From: an uncultured Bacteroidales bacterium | GTDB lineage: Bacteria > Bacteroidota > Bacteroidia > Bacteroidales > UBA932 | Reading direction: 5' to 3' | Assembly: GCA_905235085.1 (NCBI GenBank) | Contig: CAJOKD010000001.1 | Location: 1 to 64,000 of the forward strand | DNA length: 64,000 nucleotides | In this document: one piece after another, positions 7,085 through 16,137 of the stretch | Layout: each line of letters starts with the position of its first letter | Numbering within the stretch: the first letter of the stretch is position 1 | Notes under the pieces: generated by a model | Databases searched by the model: none | Told to the model about the DNA's origin: nothing | What the model saw: the letters and a program-made list of their open reading frames with translations, nothing else | Program-made: the position numbers and the translations under genes

Positions 7085-8695
7085 ATGGCAGAAAAGTTAC
7101 TTCTCCTGGGGGATGAAGCCGTGGCCTTGGGTGCCCTGCACGCTGGCCTGTCCGGTGTATATGCCTATCCGGGGACACCTTCCACTGAAATCACCGAGTA
7201 TATCCAGAACCATCCGATGACCAGGGAGCGCGGGGTACACAGCGACTGGTGCACGAATGAGAAAACGGCTATGGAGGCCGCACTCGGAGTGTCCTATGCC
7301 GGCAAGCGCGCACTGGTATGTATGAAGCACGTCGGAATGAATGTCTGTGCGGACGGCTTTATGAATTCGGCCGTCACCGGGGCCAACGGAGGCTTGGTGG
7401 TAGTGGCCTGCGACGATCCTTCCCAGCATTCTTCCCAGAACGAGCAGGATTCCCGTTTCTATGCGGAATTCGCCCAGGTTCCTTGTTTCGAGCCTTCGAA
7501 CCAGCAGGAGGCCTACGACATGGTCCGCGAGGCTTTCGATTATTCCGAAGCCAACCATATTCCTGTCTTGATGAGGCTCCCTACGAGGATGGCTCACTCC
7601 AGGGCAGTCGTGGAGGCACGTGAGCCTCGCGAGCAGAACGAGATGCATTTCCCTGCCGCTGACAGGGCAAAGTTCTGGGTGACCCTTCCGGGGATTTCCC
7701 GCGTACGCATCAAGGAACTTGCCGACGACCAGATACGTTTCCGCCACGATTCCGAGCTTTCGGAGGACAACCTCTATACGGACGGGCCGGACCATTCGAT
7801 GGGTATCGTGGCCTGCGGCATCGCCTATAATTACTTGATGGAGAACTACCCTGGAGGTTGCACTTACCCGACCCTCAAGGTAACGAGATACCCTTTCCCT
7901 AAACAGCTCCTCGAGAAGATGACCGAGACCTGCAAGACCATCCTCGTGATAGAGGAAGGCCAGCCGCTGGTCGAAGAGAAACTTCGCGGCCTCATCTATG
8001 AGGAAGGAAGTGCTGCGATCAAGGTCAAGGGCCGCCTGGACGGGTCCCTGCCGCGTACCGGCGAGTTGAATCCGGACCACGTGCGCAAGGCTGTCGGACT
8101 GCCTGCCAACCCTGTATTCGAGGCCTCTGGTGTCACCGTACCCCGTCCACCTGCTCTCTGTATGGGCTGCGGCCACAGGGATTTCTACACTGCCTTGAAC
8201 AATGTGCTCAAGAAATATGAAGGCTCAAGGGTATTTGGCGACATCGGCTGCTATACTCTCGGATATATGTCTCCGTTCAATGCCATACACACTTGCGTGG
8301 AGATGGGTGCTTCGCTCACGATGGCTATCGGTGCCGCCAACAGCGGCGTGTGGCCTTCCGTCGGAGTGATCGGCGACTCTACCTTCACCCACTCCGGAAT
8401 GACGGGACTTCTCGATGCCGTCAATTCCGGGGCTGACATCACCCTCTGCATTTCCGACAACCTCACCACCGGTATGACCGGAGGTCAGGATTCAGCCGGA
8501 ACCGGCAAGCTCGAGCGTATCTGCGAGGCTATCGGAGTCGCTCCCGAGCACATACGTACCATCGTTCCGCTTCCGAAGAACTATCCTGAAATGGAGGCCG
8601 TAATCGACGAAGAACTCAACTACCACGGCGTGTCAGTAGTCATCTGCCGCCGTGAATGCATCCAGACCGCAAAACGCCACGCTAAGAAGATATGA
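7085..8695 (+). CDS. iorA: Indolepyruvate ferredoxin oxidoreductase, alpha subunit, without the ferredoxin domain
   Basis: This subunit of a thiamine-diphosphate 2-oxoacid oxidoreductase converts aryl-pyruvates plus CoA to aryl-acetyl-CoA while reducing ferredoxin. The pyrimidine-binding domain starts with GVYAYPGTPSTEITEY (about 24-39). The pyrophosphate-binding domain has CMGCGH (Cys 359, 362), GDIGC (Cys 389) and GDSTFTHSGM. The three cysteines are spaced as for the proximal iron-sulfur cluster. The 536-residue protein ends at VVICRREC...KKI, where longer archaeal IorA proteins continue into a two-cluster ferredoxin domain, so that domain is missing. Its ATGA junction with iorB shows translational coupling. 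Confidence 0.92.
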   Translation: MAEKLLLLGDEAVALGALHAGLSGVYAYPGTPSTEITEYIQNHPMTRERGVHSDWCTNEKTAMEAALGVSYAGKRALVCMKHVGMNVCADGFMNSAVTGANGGLVVVACDDPSQHSSQNEQDSRFYAEFAQVPCFEPSNQQEAYDMVREAFDYSEANHIPVLMRLPTRMAHSRAVVEAREPREQNEMHFPAADRAKFWVTLPGISRVRIKELADDQIRFRHDSELSEDNLYTDGPDHSMGIVACGIAYNYLMENYPGGCTYPTLKVTRYPFPKQLLEKMTETCKTILVIEEGQPLVEEKLRGLIYEEGSAAIKVKGRLDGSLPRTGELNPDHVRKAVGLPANPVFEASGVTVPRPPALCMGCGHRDFYTALNNVLKKYEGSRVFGDIGCYTLGYMSPFNAIHTCVEMGASLTMAIGAANSGVWPSVGVIGDSTFTHSGMTGLLDAVNSGADITLCISDNLTTGMTGGQDSAGTGKLERICEAIGVAPEHIRTIVPLPKNYPEMEAVIDEELNYHGVSVVICRRECIQTAKRHAKKI

Positions 8696-9279
8696 AAAAG
8701 GATATAATACTTTCAGGCGTCGGAGGACAGGGAATCCTCTCGATCGCTACCGTAACCGGATGGGCTGCATTGGACCAGGGACTGTATCTGAAGCAGGCCG
8801 AGGTTCACGGAATGAGCCAGCGGGGAGGAGATGTGCAGAGCAACCTGCGCCTCTCCACCGAACCGATATTCAGCGACCTGATCCCGAGAGGGGAGTGCGA
8901 CATAGTCATTTCCCTGGAGCCTATGGAGGCTCTCAGGTACCTGCCTTGGCTTTCCAAGACCGGTTGGATGGTCACCAATACCACTCCGTTCGTGAATATT
9001 CCGAATTATCCTGAGACCGGTGAGCTGATGGCCGAACTTGCCAAACTCCCGAACGTGATAACCCTCGACTGCGATTCCATCGCCCGTGACTGCGGCTCTC
9101 CGCGCAGTGCCAATATGGTGCTTCTCGGTGCTTCGGCAGGCGTGATGGAGATCATCGAACCGGACAAGTTCAGGGAGGGTATAGTCAGCGTGTTCTCGCG
9201 CAAGGGCGACGCCATAGTCGCTGCCAATATCGCCGCATTCAATGCAGGTCTCGAACAATCCAAAATGATCAAGAGATGA
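8692..9279 (+). CDS. iorB: Indolepyruvate oxidoreductase, beta subunit
   Basis: The 195-residue gamma-type domain of 2-oxoacid oxidoreductases shows the family start KKDIILSGVGGQGIL, then EVHGMSQRGGDVQSNLR near 40 and LEPMEALRYLP near 75. It partners IorA. Start and stop overlap the neighbouring genes by 4 bp on each side, so the stoichiometry is probably set by coupled translation. Confidence 0.93.
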   Translation: MKKDIILSGVGGQGILSIATVTGWAALDQGLYLKQAEVHGMSQRGGDVQSNLRLSTEPIFSDLIPRGECDIVISLEPMEALRYLPWLSKTGWMVTNTTPFVNIPNYPETGELMAELAKLPNVITLDCDSIARDCGSPRSANMVLLGASAGVMEIIEPDKFREGIVSVFSRKGDAIVAANIAAFNAGLEQSKMIKR

Positions 9280-10595
9280 GAGTGATATCCAAAGAAAGCT
9301 TGGATGAGGTCCTTGCCGGAATGCTGATAAAGGACATCGCCAAGGCAACCATCAGGCAATGTGTCAATGCCGCTCAGGAGCTTGAGAGGATCTCCGGAGA
9401 GAATTTCGTCCATCTCGAGTTCGGTGTTCCGGGAATCAAGGCTTCCCAGTACGGGGTCGATATGCAGAAAATGGCCCTGGATGCCGGTATAGCTGCAGTC
9501 TATCCTCCGACGGCGGGTATTCCTGAGTTCAAGTGGAACGCTTCGGCATTCATAAAGGCATTCGTCGGTATCGATGTATTCCCTGAATGTGTAATTCCTA
9601 CCGTAGGCTCGATGCAGGGCTGCTTCAACCTCCTTCTGGAATGCTCTCAATTGCACGACGACCGTAATGCCGTGATATACCTGAGCCCTGGTTTCCCATC
9701 GCATTTCCTTCAGGCAAAGATACTCGGCCTCGAGGCTCGTTCCTTGGACATCTATGACAACCGCGGCGACAAGCTGGGCCCTGCCCTTGAAGCTATGATG
9801 GCAGACGGGAAGGTCTGCGCAATGGTTTATTCCAATCCTAACAATCCTGCTTGGGTGAATCTGACCGAGGATGAGCTGAAAACAATCGGTTCCCTCTGTA
9901 CCAAGTATGATGTCATTGCATTGGAAGATATGGCCTACCTCTGTATGGATTTCAGGAGCGACAGGTCGAAACCGTTCCAGCCTCCGTTCCAGCCTACGGT
10001 GGCTCGCTATACGGACAATTATGCGATTATGATATCTGCCTCGAAGATATTCAGTTACGCAGGGGAAAGGGTCGGAATGGTAGCTATTTCGAAGAAGCTC
10101 TACGATCGGGAATATCCGAGTCTGAAAGAGAGGTACGGACTTGCCACTTTTGGTGACAATTTCGTGCTTACCTATATTTATGTCAACACTTCGGGTTGCT
10201 CCAGGTCGGCCCAGAACGCGATGTCGGAGATGATGGAGGCTTCCGTCAGCGGCAAATACGACTTCGTCAGTGAGGTCAAGGAATATGCCCGCAGGGCCCG
10301 TCGCTCGAAGGAGATCTTCTTCAAGCACGGCTTCTCCCTGGTGTATGACAAGGACCTCGACCAGGAAGTCAGCGACGGCTTCTTCTACACGATAGGCTAC
10401 AAGGGTATGATGGGGAGCGATCTGCTCTACGACCTTATGCGTTGCGGCATCAGCGCCATCACCCTTACTGCCACCAGGAGCAAGCAGCAGGGAATACGGG
10501 TATGCGTGTCTATGCTTAACTCCGATGATGATTTCGTCAAGCTTGACGAGCGCCTCGGATTGTTCGTCGAACTTCAGGAATCCAAAAACGTCTAA
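9276..10595 (+). CDS. Class I/II PLP aminotransferase, probably aromatic amino acids
   Basis: The 439-residue protein has a fold-type I aminotransferase core: YPPTAGIPEFK near 75, a substrate-loop MVYSNPNNPAW near 190, LEDMAY near 215 and the PLP lysine in SASKIFSYAGERVGM near 255. It lies between iorB (4-bp overlap) and a CoA-transferase gene (1-bp overlap). That position suggests it makes the aryl-pyruvate used by IorAB from Phe, Tyr or Trp. A substrate such as a branched-chain amino acid cannot be excluded from sequence. Confidence 0.85.
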   Translation: MRVISKESLDEVLAGMLIKDIAKATIRQCVNAAQELERISGENFVHLEFGVPGIKASQYGVDMQKMALDAGIAAVYPPTAGIPEFKWNASAFIKAFVGIDVFPECVIPTVGSMQGCFNLLLECSQLHDDRNAVIYLSPGFPSHFLQAKILGLEARSLDIYDNRGDKLGPALEAMMADGKVCAMVYSNPNNPAWVNLTEDELKTIGSLCTKYDVIALEDMAYLCMDFRSDRSKPFQPPFQPTVARYTDNYAIMISASKIFSYAGERVGMVAISKKLYDREYPSLKERYGLATFGDNFVLTYIYVNTSGCSRSAQNAMSEMMEASVSGKYDFVSEVKEYARRARRSKEIFFKHGFSLVYDKDLDQEVSDGFFYTIGYKGMMGSDLLYDLMRCGISAITLTATRSKQQGIRVCVSMLNSDDDFVKLDERLGLFVELQESKNV

Positions 10596-11899
10596 TGATG
10601 AATTATGTTTCTGCAGACGAGGCTATGGGTCTCGTCAAGTCCGGCGACTGGGTATTCTTCCAAGGAAGTACCTCCGTACCGATCATCTTGCAGGAGGCTC
10701 TTGCAAGGCATCACGAGCGTTTGCGTGACGTCAAGATAGTCTCCGGTTTCAACGTGACCAAGGGAACTGCGGCTTTCTGCAAGCCTGAATACAAGGAATC
10801 GTTCGTTGTCAACAGCTTGTTCCTGTGCGGAGACCAGCGTCAGTACGTCGCCGAGGGTTACGGAAGCCTTATTCCAGGTTTCCTCAGCGACCTGCCGAAG
10901 CTTATCCGCAGGGGAGAGATCCCCATCGACGTGGCCTGCATCAACTGCTCGCTTCCTGACGAGAACGGCTATTGCAGCTACAATATCTCGGCGGACTTGG
11001 CTCAGCCTGCTGTCGAGGCTGCGCGTGTGGTGATCGCACAGGTCAACAAGAGCATTCCGTATCTCTACGGTACCGCGATGATCCACGAGTCCAAGATCAC
11101 CGCCGCGGTTGCTTGCGACGACCCTCCTGTGGATATGCAGTTCGGTGCTCCGACAGAGATAGAGAAGGCTATCGGGTCCTGGATCGCAGCTGAGATTCCT
11201 GACGGTGCTACCTTGCAGATCGGTGTCGGGGGTATTCCTAACGCTACCTTGAACGGGCTGAAGGACCATCAGCATCTTGGTCTCCATACCGAGGCGATGA
11301 CCGACGGTGTATTCCGTCTTATGCAGTCGGGGGTAATAGACAATTCCCGCAAGAAGGTCGAGCCGGGCAGGAGCGTGGCCTCTCTGGCATTGGGATCTGC
11401 CAAGATGTACGAGTTCCTGGACCACAACGAGGACTGCATATTCTACGATGTAGGTGTGACCAACGATCCGTTCCTTATCCGTCAGAATCCCAATGCCGTT
11501 GCCATCAATTCAGCAATCGAGATCGACCTGACCGGGCAGATCTGCGCTGACAGCATCGGCGAGATGATATTCAGTTCAGTCGGAGGGCAGCACGACTTTA
11601 TGTACGGTGCATCCCTTTCCGAAGGAGGCAAGACGTTCATAGCGATGCCTTCCAGGACCACCAAGGGCAGGGGAAAGATTGTTCCTACACTGACTCCCGG
11701 CGCCGGTGTCGTCACGACCCGGTTCCAGACCCAGTACGTGGTCACTGAATATGGATGCGTGTATCTCCGGAACAAGAATCTTGCTGAGCGTGCAAAGGCT
11801 TTGATCTCGATCGCCCATCCGGATGACCGTGATGCCCTCGACCGCGCCGCACACGCCCGTTTCGGCAGGGTCTACCACCAGCTCTTCCTGAACGTTTAA
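10595..11899 (+). CDS. Acetyl-CoA hydrolase/transferase-family CoA-transferase
   Basis: The 434-residue protein has the two-domain class I CoA-transferase layout: GDWVFFQGSTSVPI near 16, the CoA-loop LQIGVGGIPNATL near 208, and the glutamate that forms the CoA thioester in NSAIEIDLTGQ near 310. Family members move CoA between acyl groups such as acetate, succinate, butyrate or 4-hydroxybutyrate. As last gene of the ior operon it is likely to take CoA from aryl-acetyl-CoA and release aryl-acetate. The start is ATG 10595, or the ATG that follows it; the first shares a base with the previous stop codon. Confidence 0.88.
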   Translation: MMNYVSADEAMGLVKSGDWVFFQGSTSVPIILQEALARHHERLRDVKIVSGFNVTKGTAAFCKPEYKESFVVNSLFLCGDQRQYVAEGYGSLIPGFLSDLPKLIRRGEIPIDVACINCSLPDENGYCSYNISADLAQPAVEAARVVIAQVNKSIPYLYGTAMIHESKITAAVACDDPPVDMQFGAPTEIEKAIGSWIAAEIPDGATLQIGVGGIPNATLNGLKDHQHLGLHTEAMTDGVFRLMQSGVIDNSRKKVEPGRSVASLALGSAKMYEFLDHNEDCIFYDVGVTNDPFLIRQNPNAVAINSAIEIDLTGQICADSIGEMIFSSVGGQHDFMYGASLSEGGKTFIAMPSRTTKGRGKIVPTLTPGAGVVTTRFQTQYVVTEYGCVYLRNKNLAERAKALISIAHPDDRDALDRAAHARFGRVYHQLFLNV

Positions 11900-11948
11900 C
11901 GTCCCCTCGCCCCGTATTCCGCCGCCCCTTTCCGCACCCTTCCCGCGC

Positions 11949-12247
11949 GCAAGGGTCCATCTGAGTGCACCCTTGAGCACGATTTCGCCCTTTTTCACGC
12001 GCAAGGGTCCATCTGAGCGCACCCTTGAGCACGATTTCGCCCTTATTCACGCGCAAGGGTCCATCTGGGCGCACCCTTGAGCACGATTTCGCCCTTTTTC
12101 ACGCGCAAGGGTCCATCTGAGCGCACCCTTGAGCACGATTTCGCCCTTTTTCACGCTCAAGGGTCCATCTGGGCGCACCCTTGAGCACGATTTCGCCCTT
12201 TTTCACGCGCAAGGGTCCATCTGGGCGCACCCTTGAGCACGATTACG
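11949..12247. repeat. Six tandem copies of a 52-bp hairpin-bearing repeat
   Basis: Copies start (AAGGGTCCATCTG) at 11951, 12003, 12055, 12107, 12159 and 12211, an exact 52-bp period. The sixth breaks off near 12245. Copies differ at only a few bases. Each contains CAAGGGT and ACCCTTG separated by 12 nt, able to form a hairpin; in the fifth copy the arms extend to GCTCAAGGGT and ACCCTTGAGC. After each hairpin comes CGCCCTTTTTCA. The period is not a multiple of three and no strand keeps one repeated frame, so it is not coding. It lies just after the CoA-transferase stop codon. Confidence 0.93.
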
Positions 12248-12249
12248 CT

Positions 12250-12378
12250 TCAATCTGGACGGGCCAGCAGTTATCGAAACGGATTCTAGTACAGATCGTG
12301 TATATCAATTACATCGCGGTCTAATCTAAACTGCTATTAGTTTTTCATTGCGGACAAAATAAAGAAAGGTTGCGGAGG
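12250..12378. other. Non-coding gap after the repeat array
   Basis: AT-richer sequence between the array and the end of the convergent minus-strand gene. I see no convincing terminator, promoter or RNA gene in it. Confidence 0.5.
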
Positions 12379-13032
12379 TCAGAGTTGCCTTTTGAGACGG
12401 TTGACGGTGCGAGGGACATCGGTGGAGGCGAGTGTGCCTCGTATGCATATTATCGATTGTCCGTGGAGGATTATGACCAGGTCCGAGACGGTATTTCCAT
12501 CCGAGGAGGTGATTCCAAAAGCTTCGTCCACGACGCCGAAATCATCTGTGTTTGAATATACCAAATAGTTGGGAGATAGATATCTACCTACCTCTTCTTC
12601 CATTGATTCTTTAGTTGATTCGAGACACTCTCCGTAGTCCAGGATGAAGACTCCGCTGACCTTCTTGAACGCCTTGATGACCATCTTGAGCCAGGGATCT
12701 GAAATGGCAGCCTTGCCGAAAGTCTTGCCCATAACCATAGCGATGAGGCCGACTTTCATATAAGAAACATTGTCCCGTTCTCCGAATCCTTCCATCAACC
12801 TGGTAATATCGGTGAAGCTTTTGCTGTAGTCATCACTAGTCCCCATCGAAGATCTCAATGGAGTGCAGACCTTACCTTCAGCCCCTGTCAATGAAGGCAG
12901 AGGCGCAGGGTCCATAATTCGGGACGGCGCTGCAGAGGAAAAGAGCAGCGCCGCCAGGAATACCAGGAGTACCGGGAAGAACGGTATGAGATGTCGTTTT
13001 GTCACATCAACTGCCAAGTCCTTCGAGTTCAT
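12379..13032 (-). CDS. DUF4252-like small exported protein
   Basis: The 217-residue protein has a short basic N-terminus and one hydrophobic segment (about 14-36), so it is anchored in or exported across the inner membrane; no lipobox is evident. The mature part resembles the Bacteroidota family DUF4252: a KVGLIAMVMGKTF helix near 90, KKVSGVFILDYGEC near 120, then a beta-rich end with LVIILHGQSIICIRGTL. The function of the family is unknown. Its ATG is 26 bp inside the end of the NAD synthase gene, so it is the last gene of that operon. Confidence 0.65.
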   Translation of the reverse strand: MNSKDLAVDVTKRHLIPFFPVLLVFLAALLFSSAAPSRIMDPAPLPSLTGAEGKVCTPLRSSMGTSDDYSKSFTDITRLMEGFGERDNVSYMKVGLIAMVMGKTFGKAAISDPWLKMVIKAFKKVSGVFILDYGECLESTKESMEEEVGRYLSPNYLVYSNTDDFGVVDEAFGITSSDGNTVSDLVIILHGQSIICIRGTLASTDVPRTVNRLKRQL

Positions 13033-15052
13033 CCATCCAGAGCCTTACCTGGGCGTCGGAGACCATCCGGAAGTCACCTCTCGGAGAGAAGCTTACCTCG
13101 CTGATCTTCGGGCCGTCAGGCATACAGGATCTCTTGAACTGCTGGATAAAGAACCTCCAGCAGAACTTCTTGAGCCACTTCAGGATAGTTTCCCCGTCAT
13201 AGGCATCCTTGAATGCCTTGCAGGCGAAGAAATAGATCTTGGAAGGGGAGTATCCGTACCTCATAAAGTTGTAGATGAAGAAATCGTGCAACTCATATGG
13301 GCCAATGATATCCTCAGTCTTCTGCTTGATCCTTCCCTTTGAATCAGCCGGCATAAGTTCCGGACTGATAGGAGTTTCAGTAATATCAATCAATATATCT
13401 GCAGCTGTCCTTGAACCTTTTTCTGCCGGCTGGTTGAATACATTCTCGGCCGCCCAGCGGACAAGGTGTCTTATCAAAGTCTTCGGCACCGATGCGTTGA
13501 CCCCGTACATCGACATATGGTCTCCGTTGTAGGTGCACCACCCGAGCGCAAGTTCGGACAGGTCACCTGTTCCGACCACCAGCCCGTTCTCCTGGTTGGC
13601 AGTGTCCATAAGGATTTGGGTCCTCTCCCTGGCCTGGGCGTTTTCGTATGTCGAATCCATAACCTTCGGATCGTGTCCGATATCCTTGAAATGCTGCTCC
13701 ACTGCAGGCACTACGGATATCTCCCTGGAAGTCACCCCGAGAGCATCCATCAGGTCGACGGCGTTGGATTTGGTCCGGGAAGTGGTCCCCAGTCCAGGCA
13801 TAGTGATACCGATTATATCCTTGCGCGGAAGTCCCAGCCTGTCGAATGCCATACAGGTCACCAGGAGGGCCAGGGTGCTGTCCAGGCCTCCTGAGATTCC
13901 GATCACGGCAGTCTTCGAGCCGATGTGCCCGATACGTGTCGCCAGTCCAGTGGACTGGATGAAAAGGATTTCCTTGCAGCACCTCGATACTTCTGCAGGG
14001 TCTCCGGAAGGGAGAAAAGGATGGGCCTCGACTTTCCTGAAGAGCTCCGAAGAGAAGTCGGTAGGAGCGGCCTTCCCGAGGTCGAACCGGGAATACAGGT
14101 TGGAATATTCACAGGCCGAGGTGCCGTCAGGCGCCATTCCCCGGAAGGAATTCTTCTTCTGGCGAAGGAGATTCAGCTTCTGGATGTCGAGGTCGGCGAC
14201 GATGAAGGAGTCCTCCATCTGGAACCTCTCGTTCTCGGCAAGGATGCACCCGTCTTCGCAGACCATGGCAGACCCTCCGTAGACGGTGTCCATAGTTGAT
14301 TCTCCGAAACCTGCCGAGCAGTAGACGTATCCGGTGACGGTGCGGCCAGACTGGTTGGAAATGAGCTCCCTGCGCTGCCTGTCCTTGTTCATCACCTCGT
14401 TGGATGCTGATATGTTAACGATCACCTGCGCACCGGAAGGAGCGAGGAATGAGGAAGGCGGAATCGGAGTCCAGAAGTCCTCGCATATTTCGATTCCGAA
14501 GGTGGCGGGTCCTACGGTGAACAGCAGGTTGGGGGATATGTTGCACCTCTGGCCGGCGAACCTGATGACGGCATCGAAGCCGTCGCGGTAGAAGTTCCTG
14601 CCGTCGTCGACGAATCTGCCGCAGGTGGTGTTGGCCTCGGACAGGAAGTCCGATCCGGAAGCGAACCATCTGCCTTCGTCGAATTCAGCATAGGTGGGAA
14701 GGTAAATCTTGGGTACTATGCCCTTGATGCCACCGTTGCGGATCACTGTCGCGCAGTTGTACAGCCTGCCCCTGAAGCGGACAGGGGTACCTACCACTAC
14801 GGTTACCTGCTTGCCCCTCGTGTAGTCGGCTATGGCAGCCACGGCTTCTTCGGACTTGGTCAGAAGGAGATCCTGCCCGAAAAGGTCAAGGCAGGAATAG
14901 CCCGTTACGGACAGTTCCGGGAATACTACCAATGATGTCTGCTTTTCCTCGGCCTGGCTGATCAGCCTGCAGATGGACTCGCAGTTGAACGCCACATCGG
15001 CGACCTTTACGCGCGGCACTGCCGCTGCGACTCTGAATAGACCGTAATCCAT
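13007..15052 (-). CDS. nadE: Glutamine-dependent NAD+ synthetase
   Basis: This enzyme makes NAD from nicotinic acid adenine dinucleotide, ATP and glutamine. The N-terminal nitrilase-type glutaminase carries the catalytic Glu in VFPELSVTGYSC near 47 and the nucleophile Cys in FGIEICEDFW near 177. The C-terminal ATP-pyrophosphatase domain carries GISGGLDSTLAL near 330 and VGTGDLSELALGWCTYNGDH near 495. The start is set at ATG 15052 (MDYGLFRVAAAVP), giving 681 residues, the normal size; the frame is open further upstream but those residues are not family-like and overlap the previous gene. Confidence 0.94.
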   Translation of the reverse strand: MDYGLFRVAAAVPRVKVADVAFNCESICRLISQAEEKQTSLVVFPELSVTGYSCLDLFGQDLLLTKSEEAVAAIADYTRGKQVTVVVGTPVRFRGRLYNCATVIRNGGIKGIVPKIYLPTYAEFDEGRWFASGSDFLSEANTTCGRFVDDGRNFYRDGFDAVIRFAGQRCNISPNLLFTVGPATFGIEICEDFWTPIPPSSFLAPSGAQVIVNISASNEVMNKDRQRRELISNQSGRTVTGYVYCSAGFGESTMDTVYGGSAMVCEDGCILAENERFQMEDSFIVADLDIQKLNLLRQKKNSFRGMAPDGTSACEYSNLYSRFDLGKAAPTDFSSELFRKVEAHPFLPSGDPAEVSRCCKEILFIQSTGLATRIGHIGSKTAVIGISGGLDSTLALLVTCMAFDRLGLPRKDIIGITMPGLGTTSRTKSNAVDLMDALGVTSREISVVPAVEQHFKDIGHDPKVMDSTYENAQARERTQILMDTANQENGLVVGTGDLSELALGWCTYNGDHMSMYGVNASVPKTLIRHLVRWAAENVFNQPAEKGSRTAADILIDITETPISPELMPADSKGRIKQKTEDIIGPYELHDFFIYNFMRYGYSPSKIYFFACKAFKDAYDGETILKWLKKFCWRFFIQQFKRSCMPDGPKISEVSFSPRGDFRMVSDAQVRLWMDELEGLGS

Positions 15053-15065
15053 TTCCAGTTGATTA

Positions 15066-15299
15066 TTATGCGTTTGCAGGATCGTCGTTCCCGCCGTCGT
15101 ATCCGCTGTCCTCCCGATCTTTCCTGACTTTGGCGTTGTGGATGGTCGCAACGGCCCTGTATGCGAAGTAAAGTCCGATCAGCACGATGAGTATGTTCTG
15201 CCACGTCTTTCCGGATCCATTAATGAAATTGGCTGTTCCGAAGATAATGACGAATACGGCGAGCACCAGATAGACTATACCTAAATACTTGTTCCTCAT
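15066..15299 (-). CDS. Small two-helix membrane protein, unknown function
   Basis: The 77-residue product has two hydrophobic helices (about 6-25 and 34-53) and a charged, Asp/Asn-rich C-terminal tail. Nothing in it identifies a family for me. It lies between the purine nucleoside phosphorylase gene (3-bp gap) and nadE (13-bp gap), and is clearly part of the same transcript. Confidence 0.65.
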   Translation of the reverse strand: MRNKYLGIVYLVLAVFVIIFGTANFINGSGKTWQNILIVLIGLYFAYRAVATIHNAKVRKDREDSGYDGGNDDPANA

Positions 15300-15302
15300 A
15301 TC

Positions 15303-16130
15303 TTAAAGGCTTTCAATGAGTTTGGTGAATATTTCGCACATTGTCCCGGCTGCCTTGTCGGCAGCTTTCACGACTTCGTCTCCGTCGTTCTTGTAGTCCT
15401 TGTCATAATCGTCGTGCGCTTCGTTGGTCACGACGGACATTCCGAATACCGGAATGTTGGAATGTCGGGCGGTAATGACCTCCGGGATGGTGCTCATTCC
15501 GGTCACGTCTCCGCCTATGATGCGGATGTACTTATACTCGGACGGAGTCTCGTAGGTTGGCCCCGTGCCTCCGAAATACACACCCTTGTGGACTTTTACG
15601 CCCATATCGGAGGCGATCTTCTCCGCCCTGGCGATGAGGTCCGGATCATAAGGGCGGGTCATATCCAGGAACCTTGGCCCGAAGTCGTCCATATTAGGTC
15701 CGATCAGCGGGTTGGGCTGGAGGTTGATGTGGTCCTTAAGGATCACCAGGTCGCCTATCTTGTAGTCGTAGTTGACGCCGCCTGCGGCATTGGATACGAA
15801 AAGATACTTGATGCCGACCACCTTCATTACCCTTGTCGGGAGTGTGACGTCGTCCATCGAATATCCTTCGTAGTAGTGGATCCTTCCCTGCATCATAATG
15901 ACTTCCTTCCCTCCGAGGGTGCCGATGATGAAGTTGCCCTTGTGTCCGACTGCAGTCGAGACAGGGAAGCCCGGAATGGTCTTGTATGGGATGATCAGAG
16001 GATTCTCGACAGCCGTCGCAAGTCTGCCGAGACCGCTTCCGAGGATGATTCCCACGACGGGTTTCCTCTCTCCGAGCTGCTGCTTGATGTAGTCAGCTGC
16101 AGCGTAGATTCTTTCAACTCTTTGATCCAT
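15303..16130 (-). CDS. Purine nucleoside phosphorylase, trimeric type
   Basis: The 275-residue enzyme splits inosine and guanosine (and related nucleosides) with phosphate. Motifs of the trimeric PNP family are in order: the phosphate loop GSGLG near 31, GHKGNF near 62, the YYEGY segment near 85, SNAAGGVN near 113, GGTGPTYETPSE near 190, MSTIPEV near 215 and VTNEAHDDY near 240. It follows the SAH/MTA deaminase-like gene by 7 bp, and together they form a nucleoside salvage set. Confidence 0.93.
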   Translation of the reverse strand: MDQRVERIYAAADYIKQQLGERKPVVGIILGSGLGRLATAVENPLIIPYKTIPGFPVSTAVGHKGNFIIGTLGGKEVIMMQGRIHYYEGYSMDDVTLPTRVMKVVGIKYLFVSNAAGGVNYDYKIGDLVILKDHINLQPNPLIGPNMDDFGPRFLDMTRPYDPDLIARAEKIASDMGVKVHKGVYFGGTGPTYETPSEYKYIRIIGGDVTGMSTIPEVITARHSNIPVFGMSVVTNEAHDDYDKDYKNDGDEVVKAADKAAGTMCEIFTKLIESL

Positions 16131-16137
16131 ATTCCTT

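Noticed and set aside
9006..10328. 440-codon antisense frame over the aminotransferase gene
   Set aside because: Composition shadow of the real gene, with no recognisable domain.
11576..12074. Minus-strand open frames with repeated peptides across the 52-bp array
   Set aside because: The 52-bp period shifts the frame at each copy, the frames have no family match, and they overlap the CoA-transferase gene. They are a by-product of the repeat.
11949..12247. Possible CRISPR array
   Set aside because: The repeats are directly adjacent with no unique spacers, and no cas genes are nearby.
15053..15151. 33-residue N-terminal extension of NAD synthetase
   Set aside because: It overlaps the small membrane protein gene and is not family-like; ATG 15052 gives the normal start.
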